Assembly (NCBI RefSeq): GCF_048007105.1
Contig: NZ_CP180352.1
Location: 4,402,001 to 4,466,000, forward strand
Direction of reading: 5' to 3'
DNA: 64,000 bases
DNA from: Minwuia sp048007105
Lineage (GTDB): Bacteria; Pseudomonadota; Alphaproteobacteria; Minwuiales; Minwuiaceae
Numbering within the stretch: the first letter of the stretch is position 1; the number at the start of each line of letters is the position of its first letter. Under the pieces are notes generated by a model, which made no database searches, had not been told where the DNA came from, and saw only the letters and a program-made list of their open reading frames with translations. Below are positions 7,311 through 15,937 of this stretch, one piece after another. Made by a program: the position numbers and the translations under genes.

Positions 7311-8552
7311 TCAGCTCCGCGACGTTAACCATGTTTCCAGCGGCCGCCACAGGCCGTCCAGCGCCTTGCTGCCGACGACCATACCGATATGGCCGGCCCG
7401 CGGTTCGATGACCTCGGCGTCCGGCAGCCGCGCGGCCAGTGCGCGGGCCGAGGGCGGCGGCACGATGCGGTCGCTCGACGGAATGGCCACGAAGGCCGGA
7501 CACCGCACCTCCGCCGGATCGATTACCCGGCCGCCGACCAGCCAGTGGCCGGTCGCCGGATGGTTCTCACCGAACCAGCCGCCCAGGGTCTCCAGCGCCA
7601 CACGGGCGGTCAGCGGCACCCCGTCGTTCAGCCAGTCCTCCAGCGCCACGAAATGCCGGGCCGCCGCACTGTCCTGATCCATGGTCGCGAAGGCCGAGAA
7701 CTTGCGCTGCGCCAGCCCGGGATCGAGGGCCGCGAAGAAGCTCTGCAGCAGGTCCAGCGGCATCTCGCCGAAGGCGTCGAGGACCGGCCGCCAGGTCGGC
7801 ACCGTCGAGGCGAACATTTTCGCCGGGGCGGAGATCTCGGCATGGAAGTCCCACGGCGCGGCCAGCAGCCCCAGCGCCGCGACCCGCTCGGGGAAAAGCT
7901 GGGCCGCGGCAGTGACCAGCGTGCCGCCCATGCAGTAGCCGACCAGCGGCACCGGCGCGCCCGCGATGCCACCGGCCGCTTCCAGCGCCTCGGCCAGCGG
8001 CCCGGTGACGTAATCCCCCAGTCCGAATGCCCGTTCCCGGTCGCCCGGCGCGCCCCAGTCCAGCAGCAGGGGCCGGACGCCGCCACGCTCCGACAGCCAG
8101 CGCAGCAGGCTGTTGTCGGCTTCGAGGTCCAGGACATAGCCGCGGTTGACCAGCGACGGCACGAACAGCACCGGCCGTCCCCCGCCGCCATAGTCGAAAA
8201 GCTTCGCCGAGCCCTGCGACCAGACGGTTCCGGGCGGATCGAGACGTCGAACGTAGGGATGGTCCTGATAGAGCCGGATGCCGGTCATCATGTCGCCGAG
8301 AATGGCGTGCGCGCGGTTCCAGACGGCGGCGGACATCACCGGTTCGCCGGCCCGCCGCATCTCTTCCAGAAGGTCGCCGGCCTCGTCCTTCAGCGACGGG
8401 TGCCAGGGCAGACCGCCGCTAAGCGCCAGCGGCACCGCCGCCGCTGCGCCGCTCAGGCCGGTCATCGCCGTCGCCAGATGCAGGCCGAGCGGGCGCGGCG
8501 CCATCTGCCGGAACGGCGGCGGCCGGTTCGCCTTCTGCGCTGCCTGCTCCAT
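7311..8552 (-). CDS. phaC: PHA synthase-like alpha/beta hydrolase (PhaC family)
   Basis: Polymerises 3-hydroxyacyl-CoA into polyester. The 413 residues are shorter than class I PhaC (~590). The catalytic domain is complete: nucleophile Cys207 in GYCMGG (the PhaC version of the lipase box), PWDFHAE, the aspartate in SSDRIVPP, and the histidine in AGHIGMVVG. Ahead of it is DWGAPGDRERAFGLGDYV, typical of the family. The exact start is uncertain: Met1 (8552) or Met17 (8504). Either overlaps the small ORF upstream in another frame. Position before phaA-phaB and divergent from phaR supports PHB synthase. Substrate range and need for a partner subunit are not shown by sequence. Confidence 0.82.
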   Translation of the reverse strand: MEQAAQKANRPPPFRQMAPRPLGLHLATAMTGLSGAAAAVPLALSGGLPWHPSLKDEAGDLLEEMRRAGEPVMSAAVWNRAHAILGDMMTGIRLYQDHPYVRRLDPPGTVWSQGSAKLFDYGGGGRPVLFVPSLVNRGYVLDLEADNSLLRWLSERGGVRPLLLDWGAPGDRERAFGLGDYVTGPLAEALEAAGGIAGAPVPLVGYCMGGTLVTAAAQLFPERVAALGLLAAPWDFHAEISAPAKMFASTVPTWRPVLDAFGEMPLDLLQSFFAALDPGLAQRKFSAFATMDQDSAAARHFVALEDWLNDGVPLTARVALETLGGWFGENHPATGHWLVGGRVIDPAEVRCPAFVAIPSSDRIVPPPSARALAARLPDAEVIEPRAGHIGMVVGSKALDGLWRPLETWLTSRS

Positions 8553-8685
8553 CGACGGTTCCGCCCCAAAGCCGCATCAGTTCGTCCGCGGAGCCATCCG
8601 CCGACATCAGCCGGACCTGCTTCTGCCAGAGTTCGATGAAGCGCCGGGCCAGGGCGTCGGCGGGTTCGTTTCCGCTGCCTTCCAT
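8419..8685 (-). CDS. Small protein overlapping the phaC start, possible PHA synthase partner
   Basis: An 88-codon frame starting MEGSGNEPADALARRFIELW. The first ~45 residues form a plausible amphipathic helix with Trp/Gln (ELWQKQVRLMSADGSADELM). This is reminiscent of the helical partner proteins (PhaE/PhaR type) or phasin-like proteins that accompany short PhaC enzymes. The second half is Ala/Pro/Gly-rich and overlaps the phaC coding start by about 134 bp in a different frame, so its composition may be dictated by phaC. It could be a real small subunit, or the N-terminal part of phaC separated by a frameshift. No stop codon is visible near the overlap to decide. Confidence 0.5.
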   Translation of the reverse strand: MEGSGNEPADALARRFIELWQKQVRLMSADGSADELMRLWGGTVDGAGSAEGEPAAAVPADGAAPARPASGDGDDRPERRSGGGAAGA

Positions 8686-8742
8686 CTGATCAGTTTATCC
8701 ATTGCGGATGAGAAACGCCAAGCCGTCCGCCTGATGTGCGGT

Positions 8743-8759
8743 GCGCAAAAAAGTTGCGC
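8743..8759. promoter_or_regulatory. Dyad GCGCAA-N5-TTGCGC in the phaC/phaR divergent promoter
   Basis: Perfect 6-bp arms separated by AAAAG, followed directly by GTTGCAGCA, in the 133-bp gap between the small phaC partner ORF and phaR. TGC/GCA-rich dyads here are a sensible place for PhaR autoregulation, although the strict CTGC-N3/4-GCAG form is absent. Confidence 0.4.
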
Positions 8760-8818
8760 GTTGCAGCATGATAAGGCGATAGTGAGAGATTGCTGCGTCA
8801 AATTTCGAAGGGTCAGGC

Positions 8819-9430
8819 ATGGCGAAGCGCGAGCGCGACACCGACGGGCCGGTCACCATCAAGAAGTACGCGAACCGGCGATTGTACAATACGGCGTCGT
8901 CATCCTACGTGACGCTGGACCACCTCGCCGAGATGGTGCGCGACAACGTCGATTTCGTCGTCTACGACGCCAAGACCGGCGAGGACATCACCCGCTCTGT
9001 GCTGGCCCAGATCATCTTCGAGGCCGAGGGCAAGGGCCAGAATGTCCTGCCCGTGAACTTCCTGCGTCAACTCATCAGCTTCTACGGCGACAGCCTGCAG
9101 GGCCTGCTACCCAGCTATCTCGACATGTCGATGGAGGCCTTCGCGCGGAACCGCGAGGAGATGCATGATCGCTTCGGCAATGCTGTCGATCTGCCCATGA
9201 AGCAGTTCGAGGAAGCGACGCGCCGCAACATGGAGATGTTCGAGAAGGCGATGGCGATGTGGAATCCCTTCGCCCCGCGGGCCGGCGCACCGGGCGCTCC
9301 GACACCTTCCCCGACCGAGCAGGAACCGAAGAAGCCCGAGGAAAAGGGCGAGGACGATATCGGCCAGCTCAAGGGCCAGCTCGACGAGATGCAGCGTCAG
9401 CTCGAACGGCTGATGAAGGGCCAGAAGTAA
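8819..9430 (+). CDS. phaR: PHA synthesis repressor PhaR
   Basis: A DNA-binding regulator that also binds PHB and represses phasin and PHB genes until polymer appears. The 203 residues begin with the PHB accumulation N-terminal domain: TIKKYANRRLYNTASSSYVT at residues 13-32. The next block is DITRSVLAQIIFEAEGKGQN, followed by the C-terminal polymer-sensing region. An acidic/coiled-coil tail (QLKGQLDEMQRQLERLMKG) ends the protein. The gene is divergent from phaC, and matching operator sequences lie before phaA. Length and domain order are normal. Confidence 0.95.
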   Translation: MAKRERDTDGPVTIKKYANRRLYNTASSSYVTLDHLAEMVRDNVDFVVYDAKTGEDITRSVLAQIIFEAEGKGQNVLPVNFLRQLISFYGDSLQGLLPSYLDMSMEAFARNREEMHDRFGNAVDLPMKQFEEATRRNMEMFEKAMAMWNPFAPRAGAPGAPTPSPTEQEPKKPEEKGEDDIGQLKGQLDEMQRQLERLMKGQK

Positions 9431-9461
9431 ACCGACGGCCCCGGCGACACCGGACCATCAT

Positions 9462-10261
9462 CTAGATCTCGACGATCCCCGCAGCGATCTCGTCGGCACG
9501 TTCGCGGAAAATGCGGGCTGTTTCACCGCCGTCGGTCGGACACGTGATGTAGCCGCCGCCGGCCTCGATGGTCCGGACGATGTGCGGCCACATCAGATCG
9601 GGTGACTTCGCCTCCCGCCAGCGTGCCGCGATGGCCGGGTCGCGGTTCCGGGCGCCGCCGAAACGGTCGGGCCGGGCGCGGGCCGCATCCCAGATTTCGG
9701 TGTTCAGAAGACCGGGGCCGAGAATGGTCGTCCCGATCCCGTCCCGCGCCAGTTCGCCCCGCAGCGTCTCGGCCACGGCGAAGGTCGCGTGCTTGGTCGT
9801 CGCATAGAGCGGGAAATCGCCATCCGGCGGTCTGAGCGCCGCCGCCGAGGCCGTGACGCCGACATGGCGCAGCCCCGCAGCGTCGTCCATCAGCGGACGG
9901 AAGGCCTGCGCGGTCCAGATCGCGCCGAGCACGTTCACCGAGAAGGCCCATTCGACAATGTTCGCCGCGCCCCGATCAGCGGCGCGCCCGCGCCGACGCC
10001 GGCATTGATCCAGAGCAGGTTGAGCGCCTCGCCCCGGGATTTCAGATCGTCCGCCGCCGCCACGCAGGCATCGCGGTCGCTGACGTCGAAGACGAGCGGG
10101 AAGGCGCCGCCGCCGATCTCTTCGGCGACGCGTTCGGCCGCCTCGGTGCGGATGTCCTGCACCGCGACCCGCATGCCGAGCCCGCCAAATCCCCGGGCCA
10201 GCATCGCGCCGATACCGTCACCCGCGCCCGTCACCAGCGCCAGTCCTGAAAAATCCGTCAT
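9462..10261 (-). pseudogene. SDR family oxidoreductase interrupted by a frameshift
   Basis: Two frames together make one SDR. The first, from ATG at 10261, carries LVTGAGDGIGAMLARG and LLWINAGVGAGAPLIGA. It then runs into nonsense and stops at 9935. The second, ending in TAG at 9462, picks up with NIVEWAFSVNVLGAIWTAQ and continues to the catalytic YATTKHA. Joining them needs one extra base near 9964-9973, beside a run of four C. The cofactor loop and the Tyr/Lys pair are intact, so the damage may be recent or a sequencing error. Substrate is unknown. Confidence 0.75.
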
Positions 10262-10432
10262 GGCCTCAACGTATCACGCCAGGCCTGCTGCGCCGCACGC
10301 TTGCGGCGAAAAACGACATAACTGTCGCTGGCGCACGCGCGCGGCCCGTCCCGATCGCCTATAGGACCCGACCTTGCTCCCTCCAGGCCCGTCATGCGGC
10401 GGCCGGCGGCTGGCTTCGAAAGCTCGACCACA

Positions 10433-10984
10433 ATGCTGACACCGCTTGAAATCGACGACGTCTTCGACCTGCAGGAATGCGGGGAGATCATCCGGGTCGT
10501 CGAGAGCCGCCTTTTCGCTGACGCCGGCCTGGTGCGGGGCGAGATGAACGACAACATCCGCCGCGCGCGGATCGCCTGGCTGGACTCGGAAGGCGAGTCC
10601 GTCTGGATCTTCGACAGGCTGGTCGACACGGTCATCGCGGCGAACCGGGAGCATTTCGGCTTCGACCTCACCGAGTTCGCCGAGAAGGCCCAGGTCGCCT
10701 GGTACGATGCCGGGCAGGGCGGCCACTTCGACTGGCATGTCGACATGGGCGACGGCCAGTTCGCCGCGCGGCGCAAGCTCACCCTGGTCGTCCAGCTCAG
10801 CGCGGACGAGAGTTACGAAGGCGGCAACCTGGAACTGAACGCCGACGGGCAGACCCGGACGGTTTCCCGGAAGCTCGGCACGGCCACGCTGTTCCCGAGC
10901 TTCACGCCGCACCGGGTCACCCCGATGACGCGCCATTCCCGCTACTCGATGACCACCTGGGTACACGGCCCGGCGTTCCGGTAG
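10433..10984 (+). CDS. 2-oxoglutarate/Fe(II)-dependent oxygenase (PKHD-type hydroxylase fold)
   Basis: A cytoplasmic non-heme iron oxygenase of unknown substrate. The prolyl-4-hydroxylase-like core shows the metal triad: WHVD (HxD) within GGHFDWHVDMGDG, and a distal histidine in FTPHRVTPMTRHSRYSMTTW, followed by Arg for 2-oxoglutarate. EGGNLELNADG is the usual strand between them. The start at 10433 (MLTPLEIDDVFDL) matches where the domain begins; an in-frame ATG at 10394 would add 13 residues with no clear function. No strong ribosome site helps the choice. The stop is 6 bp from the convergent aminotransferase stop. Confidence 0.82.
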   Translation: MLTPLEIDDVFDLQECGEIIRVVESRLFADAGLVRGEMNDNIRRARIAWLDSEGESVWIFDRLVDTVIAANREHFGFDLTEFAEKAQVAWYDAGQGGHFDWHVDMGDGQFAARRKLTLVVQLSADESYEGGNLELNADGQTRTVSRKLGTATLFPSFTPHRVTPMTRHSRYSMTTWVHGPAFR

Positions 10985-10989
10985 GGCTT

Positions 10990-12351
10990 TCAGCCCGCCG
11001 TCACCTCGTCCAGGGCTTCGGCGAAGCGGTCGAACAGCAGGTCGATCTCTTCTTCGGAGATGATCAGCGGCGGGGCGATCACCGCGCTGGGGCCGGTGAC
11101 GCGGATGATGAGGCCGCGCGCCTCGGCCGCAGCCGCGAGCTTCTTGCCGGTCTCCGCCAGCGCCCCTGCCGCGCCGGTGCCGCTCTCGGATGATTGCAAC
11201 TGAACTGCGCCAGCCAGCCCGATCGTGCGCACCTGCGCCACCGCGGGGTGATCCGCCAGCACCTCGATGCGCCGGGCGAAATGCGGGGCCTTCGCCCGAA
11301 CCGCGCCGGGCAGGTCGGTCTCCTCGATAATCTTCAGCATCTCCAGCGCCACCGCCGCCCCGACCGGATGACCCGCATAGGTGCCCGCATGGGCGAAGAT
11401 GCCCTGCAGGTCGCTGTGCGCTTCCAGATCGCGGTAGATGCCACCTTGGACAATGGTGGCGGAGATCGGGAAATAGGCGCCGCTCATCGCCTTGGCCGAA
11501 CAGAGGATGTCGGGCCGGAAGCCAAGCGTCTCGGCCCCGTACATGCGGCCCGTGCGGCCATAGCCCGTGATCACCTCGTCATCGACAAACAGGATGTCGT
11601 GCTCGGCCAGCAGGGCGGCGACGCGGTCGAAATAACCCGCCGGCGGGATCACCAGCCCGGCGGAAAAGCTGAGCGGTTCGGCAACGAAAGCGCCGATTCT
11701 CTCCGGCCCGGCCGTGGCGATGACATCCTCCAGTTCCGCGATCAGGCGGTCGGTGAATTCGGCCTCGGTCTCGCCGTCGAGGCGGTTGTTGAAGTAGTCC
11801 GGCTGACTGACCAGCAGATGATCCTCCATCGGCAGGGCGAAGGCGTCGTGCAGCGTCTTCGAACCGCCGAGACCGGCGGTCATCAGCGTCCCGCCGTGAT
11901 AGCTGCCGGTCCGGCTGATCACCTTCCGCTTCTCCGGCTTGCCGCGGTAGACGTTGCGGTAGCGCATGAATTTGAGGGCGAACTCGTTGGCCTCGGAACC
12001 GGTTGCGCCGAAGGCGACATGGGCGTCGTCCACAGGCGCCAGCGCCGCCAGCCGTTCCGCCAGCTCGATCACCGCCGGCACGGTGCGCTGCTGCGCCGAG
12101 ACATAGAAGGGCATCTCGCCCATCTGCTTCATGGCGGCCGCGCGCAGCCGTTCGTTCGAGTAACCCAGCGCGGCGCAGTAGAAGGAGGCGCTGGCGTCGA
12201 GAAAGCGCCGTCCGTCCTCGTCGACAACGAAGACGCCCTCGCCCTGCACCAGCACCATGGGACGCCGCTCGCGGGTCTCCCTCAGGTTGGAAAAGCCGAG
12301 CATCAGGCGGTCGACGCCCGAGTTCGGGATGGCATTGCCGGGTGCGCTCAT
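10990..12351 (-). CDS. Class III aminotransferase (omega-amino acid/diamine type)
   Basis: A PLP-dependent transaminase of 453 residues. Key residues: FGATGSEANEFALK (phosphate loop), SYHGGT, the aspartate in ILFVDDEVITGYGRTG, and the Schiff-base Lys287 in LCSAKAMSGAYFP. The C-terminal HAGTYAGHPVGAA is also typical. The start at 12351 (MSAPGNAIPN) has a strong AGGAGGGG site; a longer in-frame start upstream lacks one. It is divergent from an aldehyde dehydrogenase that could oxidise the aldehyde it produces. This pairing is common in beta-alanine, GABA, taurine or putrescine breakdown; which one applies here is not shown. Confidence 0.88.
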   Translation of the reverse strand: MSAPGNAIPNSGVDRLMLGFSNLRETRERRPMVLVQGEGVFVVDEDGRRFLDASASFYCAALGYSNERLRAAAMKQMGEMPFYVSAQQRTVPAVIELAERLAALAPVDDAHVAFGATGSEANEFALKFMRYRNVYRGKPEKRKVISRTGSYHGGTLMTAGLGGSKTLHDAFALPMEDHLLVSQPDYFNNRLDGETEAEFTDRLIAELEDVIATAGPERIGAFVAEPLSFSAGLVIPPAGYFDRVAALLAEHDILFVDDEVITGYGRTGRMYGAETLGFRPDILCSAKAMSGAYFPISATIVQGGIYRDLEAHSDLQGIFAHAGTYAGHPVGAAVALEMLKIIEETDLPGAVRAKAPHFARRIEVLADHPAVAQVRTIGLAGAVQLQSSESGTGAAGALAETGKKLAAAAEARGLIIRVTGPSAVIAPPLIISEEEIDLLFDRFAEALDEVTAG

Positions 12352-12557
12352 CGGTCCCCTCCTGTGCAGCGCAACGATGATAGCCCGAAGGCAGCCGGCG
12401 AGCCCTGTTCCAGAGCGAACAATGGCATGCCGCCCCTGCCCTTGCCTCGCGCGGCGCTTTCTGGGAATCATGCGCCCACGGTGGCGCGCCCGCGCCGCGC
12501 AAGATTTCCGGCGGGATCCGGGGAGGATGCCCGCCCATCCGATCAGGGAGAACGAGA

Positions 12558-13985
12558 ATGATCGAGAAGCATCAGTTCTACATCAATGGCGCCTGGGTCG
12601 ATCCGGTCGAGCTGAAGACCCTCGAGGTCGTCAATCCCGCCACCGAGGAAGCCTTCGCCTCCATCGCCCTGGGCAATGGGCAGGACGTCGACAAGGCGGT
12701 CCAGGCGGCGAAGAAGGCCTTCACCAGCTTCTCGAAGACCACCAAGGAAGAGCGGCTGGAGCTGATCGCCGCGATCCTGGAGAGCTACAAGGCGCACTAT
12801 GCCGAGATGGCCGAGGCCATCCGCATGGAGATGGGCGCGCCGAAGACACTGGCCGAGAAGGTCCAGGCGGCGACCGGCATCGGCCACTTCAAGACCGTGT
12901 CGAAGATCCTTGCCAACTACGAGTTCAACGAGGACAAGGGCACGACCCGTCTCGCCAAGGAGCCGATCGGCGTCTGCGGCCTGATCACGCCGTGGAACTG
13001 GCCGGTGAACCAGATCGCGGCCAAGGTCGCCCCGGCGCTGGCCGCGGGCTGCACCATGGTGCTGAAGCCGTCCGAGATCGCACCGATGAGCGGTCTGGTC
13101 TTCGCCGAGATCCTGCATGACGCGGGTGTGCCGGCCGGCGTCTTCAACCTGGTCAATGGCGACGGTCCCGGCGTCGGCGAGGCCATCTCCAGCCATCCCG
13201 ACATCGACATGGTCTCCTTCACCGGCTCGACCCGCGCCGGCATCTCGGTGGCGCAGAACGCCGCGCCGACCGTCAAGCGCGTGGCGCAAGAGCTGGGCGG
13301 CAAGTCGGCCAACATCATTCTGGAGGACGCCGACTTCCAGAAGGCCGTTTTCGGCGGCGCCATGTCCTGCTTCGGCAACACCGGCCAGTCGTGCAACGCG
13401 CCCACCCGCATGCTGGTGCCGATGGACCGCATCGACGAGGCCGGCGAGATCGCCGCAGCCGCCGCAGCCAAGGTGAAGGTCGGCGATCCGGCCGACGAAG
13501 CCACCACCATGGGCCCGCTGTCGTCGGACGTGCAGTGGACCAAGGTGCAGGCCCTGATCGAGAAGGGCATGGAAGAAGGCGCCAAGCTGGCCGCCGGCGG
13601 CCCGGGCCGTCCGGACGGGCTGAACAAGGGCTACTTCGCCAAGCCGACCGTCTTCACCCACGTCACCAACGACATGACCATCGCGCGCGAGGAGATCTTC
13701 GGCCCGGTCCTGTCGATCCTGGGCTACCAGGACGAGGAAGACGCAGTGTCCATCGCCAACGACACCATCTACGGCCTGTCGGGCTACGTCTCGGGTTCGC
13801 CGGAGGCCGCATCCCGCGTCGCCAGCCAGCTCCGGACCGGCAATGTGCACATCAACGGCGCCATGCCGGACACCTTTGCGCCCTTCGGCGGCTACAAGCA
13901 GTCGGGCAATGGCCGCGAATGGGGCGAGCACGGCCTCGAGGAGTTCCTCGAGATCAAGGCCATGCTCGGCTACAACGCGGCGTAG
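12558..13985 (+). CDS. NAD(P)-dependent aldehyde dehydrogenase
   Basis: Oxidises an aldehyde to the acid. In 475 residues the ALDH signature is complete: the WNWP block with Asn147, FTGSTRAG (221-228), general base Glu245 in ELGGKS, and nucleophile Cys279 in GNTGQSCNAPTRM. The end, PFGGYKQSGNGREWGEHGLEEF, is family-typical. A GGGAGAACGAG site precedes the ATG. A strong terminator follows. The neighbouring divergent aminotransferase and downstream amino acid permease suggest an amine or amino acid catabolic set; this is inference from position. Confidence 0.9.
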   Translation: MIEKHQFYINGAWVDPVELKTLEVVNPATEEAFASIALGNGQDVDKAVQAAKKAFTSFSKTTKEERLELIAAILESYKAHYAEMAEAIRMEMGAPKTLAEKVQAATGIGHFKTVSKILANYEFNEDKGTTRLAKEPIGVCGLITPWNWPVNQIAAKVAPALAAGCTMVLKPSEIAPMSGLVFAEILHDAGVPAGVFNLVNGDGPGVGEAISSHPDIDMVSFTGSTRAGISVAQNAAPTVKRVAQELGGKSANIILEDADFQKAVFGGAMSCFGNTGQSCNAPTRMLVPMDRIDEAGEIAAAAAAKVKVGDPADEATTMGPLSSDVQWTKVQALIEKGMEEGAKLAAGGPGRPDGLNKGYFAKPTVFTHVTNDMTIAREEIFGPVLSILGYQDEEDAVSIANDTIYGLSGYVSGSPEAASRVASQLRTGNVHINGAMPDTFAPFGGYKQSGNGREWGEHGLEEFLEIKAMLGYNAA

Positions 13986-14049
13986 CCAACGCCAGATACC
14001 CCCTGGGGCGGTTGGTCGAACCTGACCGCCGTCCTCGGGATTTCGGGAA

Positions 14050-14075
14050 GCCGCCGGTTCACGCCGGCGGCTTTT
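14050..14075 (+). terminator. Rho-independent terminator of the aldehyde dehydrogenase gene
   Basis: GCCGCCGG (14050-14057) pairs with CCGGCGGC (14064-14071) around a 6-nt loop and is followed by TTTT then CCGTTT. It lies 65 nt after the stop codon. Confidence 0.8.
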
Positions 14076-14171
14076 CCGTTTCCGGTCGGCGTGACAGGGC
14101 GTCCGATTGATTGCCAGGCAGCCTGAGGCTCATCCTTCCACCATCATCCACGATAGGGCCGGAGGGGTTGC

Positions 14172-15395
14172 GTGACGGCCGAACTGAAACGATCCCTGTC
14201 ACTTCCGCTGGTGGTGCTGTACGGCTTGGGCGTCACCATCGGCGCCGGCATCTATGTGCTGCTGTCGGCGACGGCCGCCGAGGCCGGCGTCCATGCGCCT
14301 CTCGCCTTCGTCGCCGCATCCGTCGTGATGGCCTTCAGCGCCGCATCCTTCGCCGAACTCTCGGCCAGATTTCCAGTCAGCGCCGGCGAAGCCGCCTATG
14401 TCCGCGAGGGCCTTCGGTCGCAGACGCTGTCGGCGGTAACAGGCTATCTCGTCATCGGCTCCGGCATCGTCTCGTCGGCCGCCATCACCGCCGGCAGCGT
14501 CGGCTACATCCTGGAATTCGTCAGCGTCCCGGAACCCCTGCTGATCGTCGCCGTGGTGGTCTTCGTCACCGCCGTCGCCGCCTGGGGCATCGTCGAGTCC
14601 GTCGCTTTCGCGAGCCTCTTCACCCTCGTCGAGGCCGGCGCGCTGATCGTGATCATCTGGGCCGGGTTCGATCAGTCGCCCGGGATCGTGTCCGGCCTGC
14701 CGTCAGTTCTTCCCCCGATCGACAGCATCGCACCCTGGATCGGCATAGCCGGGGCCGGACTGCTGGCCTTCTTCGCCTTCATCGGCTTCGAGGACATCGT
14801 CAATCTGGCCGAGGAGGTGAAGCGCCCGGAACGCACCCTGCCCTGGGCCATCGCCATCACTCTCGTGGTTGCAACGGCCATCTACTTCCTGGTCGCGACG
14901 GTCGCGGTCCTGTCGCTCCCGCTGGACGAGCTGGCGGCGTCGCGGTCGCCGGTCAGCCTGCTGTTCGACCGTGTCACCGGCATCTCGCCGACCGCGGTGA
15001 CCGCCATCGCCATCGTCGCCACGCTGAACGGCGTCATCATCCAGATCATCATGGCGTCCCGGGTGCTCTACGGTCTCTCCCGGCAGGGAGGCGCGCCCGC
15101 CATGTTCGGCAACATCAACGCCCGCACGCGAACGCCGCTGACGGCCACCTTCACCGCCGCCGCCTGCGTCCTGGTGCTGGCGCTGGGTTTCCCTCTGGAG
15201 CACCTGGCGGAGTGGACATCGCGCATCGCGCTGACCGTGTTCACCCTCGCCAATCTCGCGCTGCTGCGGATCAAGTTCGGCGAAGGCCGCGCCCGACCGG
15301 CCGGATTTTCAGTCCCGGCCTGGGTCCCCGCCGCGGGCGCGATCAGCTGTATCGGCTTGCTGCTGGCCGACCTTGCAACCATCTTCACCGGCTGA
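14172..15395 (+). CDS. APC-family amino acid permease
   Basis: An inner-membrane cation-coupled amino acid transporter. The 407 residues start VTAELKRSLSLPLVVLYGLG (GTG start). The first helix contains GVTIGAGIYVLL, the usual glycine-rich substrate segment of APC permeases. About 11-12 hydrophobic helices follow; AFFAFIGFEDIVNLAEEVK is the conserved loop after helix 6. Substrate cannot be read from sequence; the adjacent aminotransferase and aldehyde dehydrogenase make an amino acid or amine plausible. The protein ends 38 bp before a GNAT gene on the same strand. Confidence 0.87.
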   Translation: MTAELKRSLSLPLVVLYGLGVTIGAGIYVLLSATAAEAGVHAPLAFVAASVVMAFSAASFAELSARFPVSAGEAAYVREGLRSQTLSAVTGYLVIGSGIVSSAAITAGSVGYILEFVSVPEPLLIVAVVVFVTAVAAWGIVESVAFASLFTLVEAGALIVIIWAGFDQSPGIVSGLPSVLPPIDSIAPWIGIAGAGLLAFFAFIGFEDIVNLAEEVKRPERTLPWAIAITLVVATAIYFLVATVAVLSLPLDELAASRSPVSLLFDRVTGISPTAVTAIAIVATLNGVIIQIIMASRVLYGLSRQGGAPAMFGNINARTRTPLTATFTAAACVLVLALGFPLEHLAEWTSRIALTVFTLANLALLRIKFGEGRARPAGFSVPAWVPAAGAISCIGLLLADLATIFTG

Positions 15396-15432
15396 GGCCA
15401 CGCGCCACGATCGACCCCACGGGAGTCCCGTC

Positions 15433-15879
15433 ATGATCCGAGATGCTCACCCGGACGAGCATGCCGTCCTCACCGCCCTCGCCCTGACGTCGAAGGCGCA
15501 CTGGGGCTACGACGCCGAGTTCATGGCCGCCTGCGTCGACGAACTGACGCTGACGCCGGAGATCATCGGCGAGCGGGTCATGCTGGTTGCCGAACGCGAC
15601 GGCCGTGTGACCGGCATGGCCGGACTTGCCTGGACGGACGGCGAAATGGAGCTCTGCGACATGTTCGTGGATCCGGCAGAGATCGGCACCGGTCTGGGCC
15701 GGAAGCTCTTCGAGGCCGTCGTCGAGCGGGCGCGAAAGACGGGCGAGGCCCGCTTCACCATCGACGCCGACCCGAATGCGCTGGATTTCTATCAGCGCAT
15801 GGGTGCGCGCCTTGTGGGCATGACGCCGTCGCAGTCGATCCCGGGCCGGGAGCTGCCGCATCTGATCTACGATCTCTGA
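15433..15879 (+). CDS. GNAT-family N-acetyltransferase
   Basis: Transfers an acetyl group from acetyl-CoA to an unknown amine. The 148-residue protein starting MIRDAHPDEHAV is chosen because the fold begins there. The central strand ELCDMFVDPAEIGTGLGRKL holds the acetyl-CoA loop (GTGLGRKL as the R/Q-x-x-G-x-G/A variant), followed by FTIDADPNALDFYQRMGA, the usual last helix and strand. It could be a housekeeping modifier or a small-molecule resistance enzyme; nothing around it decides. Confidence 0.82.
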   Translation: MIRDAHPDEHAVLTALALTSKAHWGYDAEFMAACVDELTLTPEIIGERVMLVAERDGRVTGMAGLAWTDGEMELCDMFVDPAEIGTGLGRKLFEAVVERARKTGEARFTIDADPNALDFYQRMGARLVGMTPSQSIPGRELPHLIYDL

Positions 15880-15937
15880 CCGGCTGGCCGCGGCAGGCGG
15901 TTTCCACATATCCTCCCCTGATCAGAGGGAGGATCGC

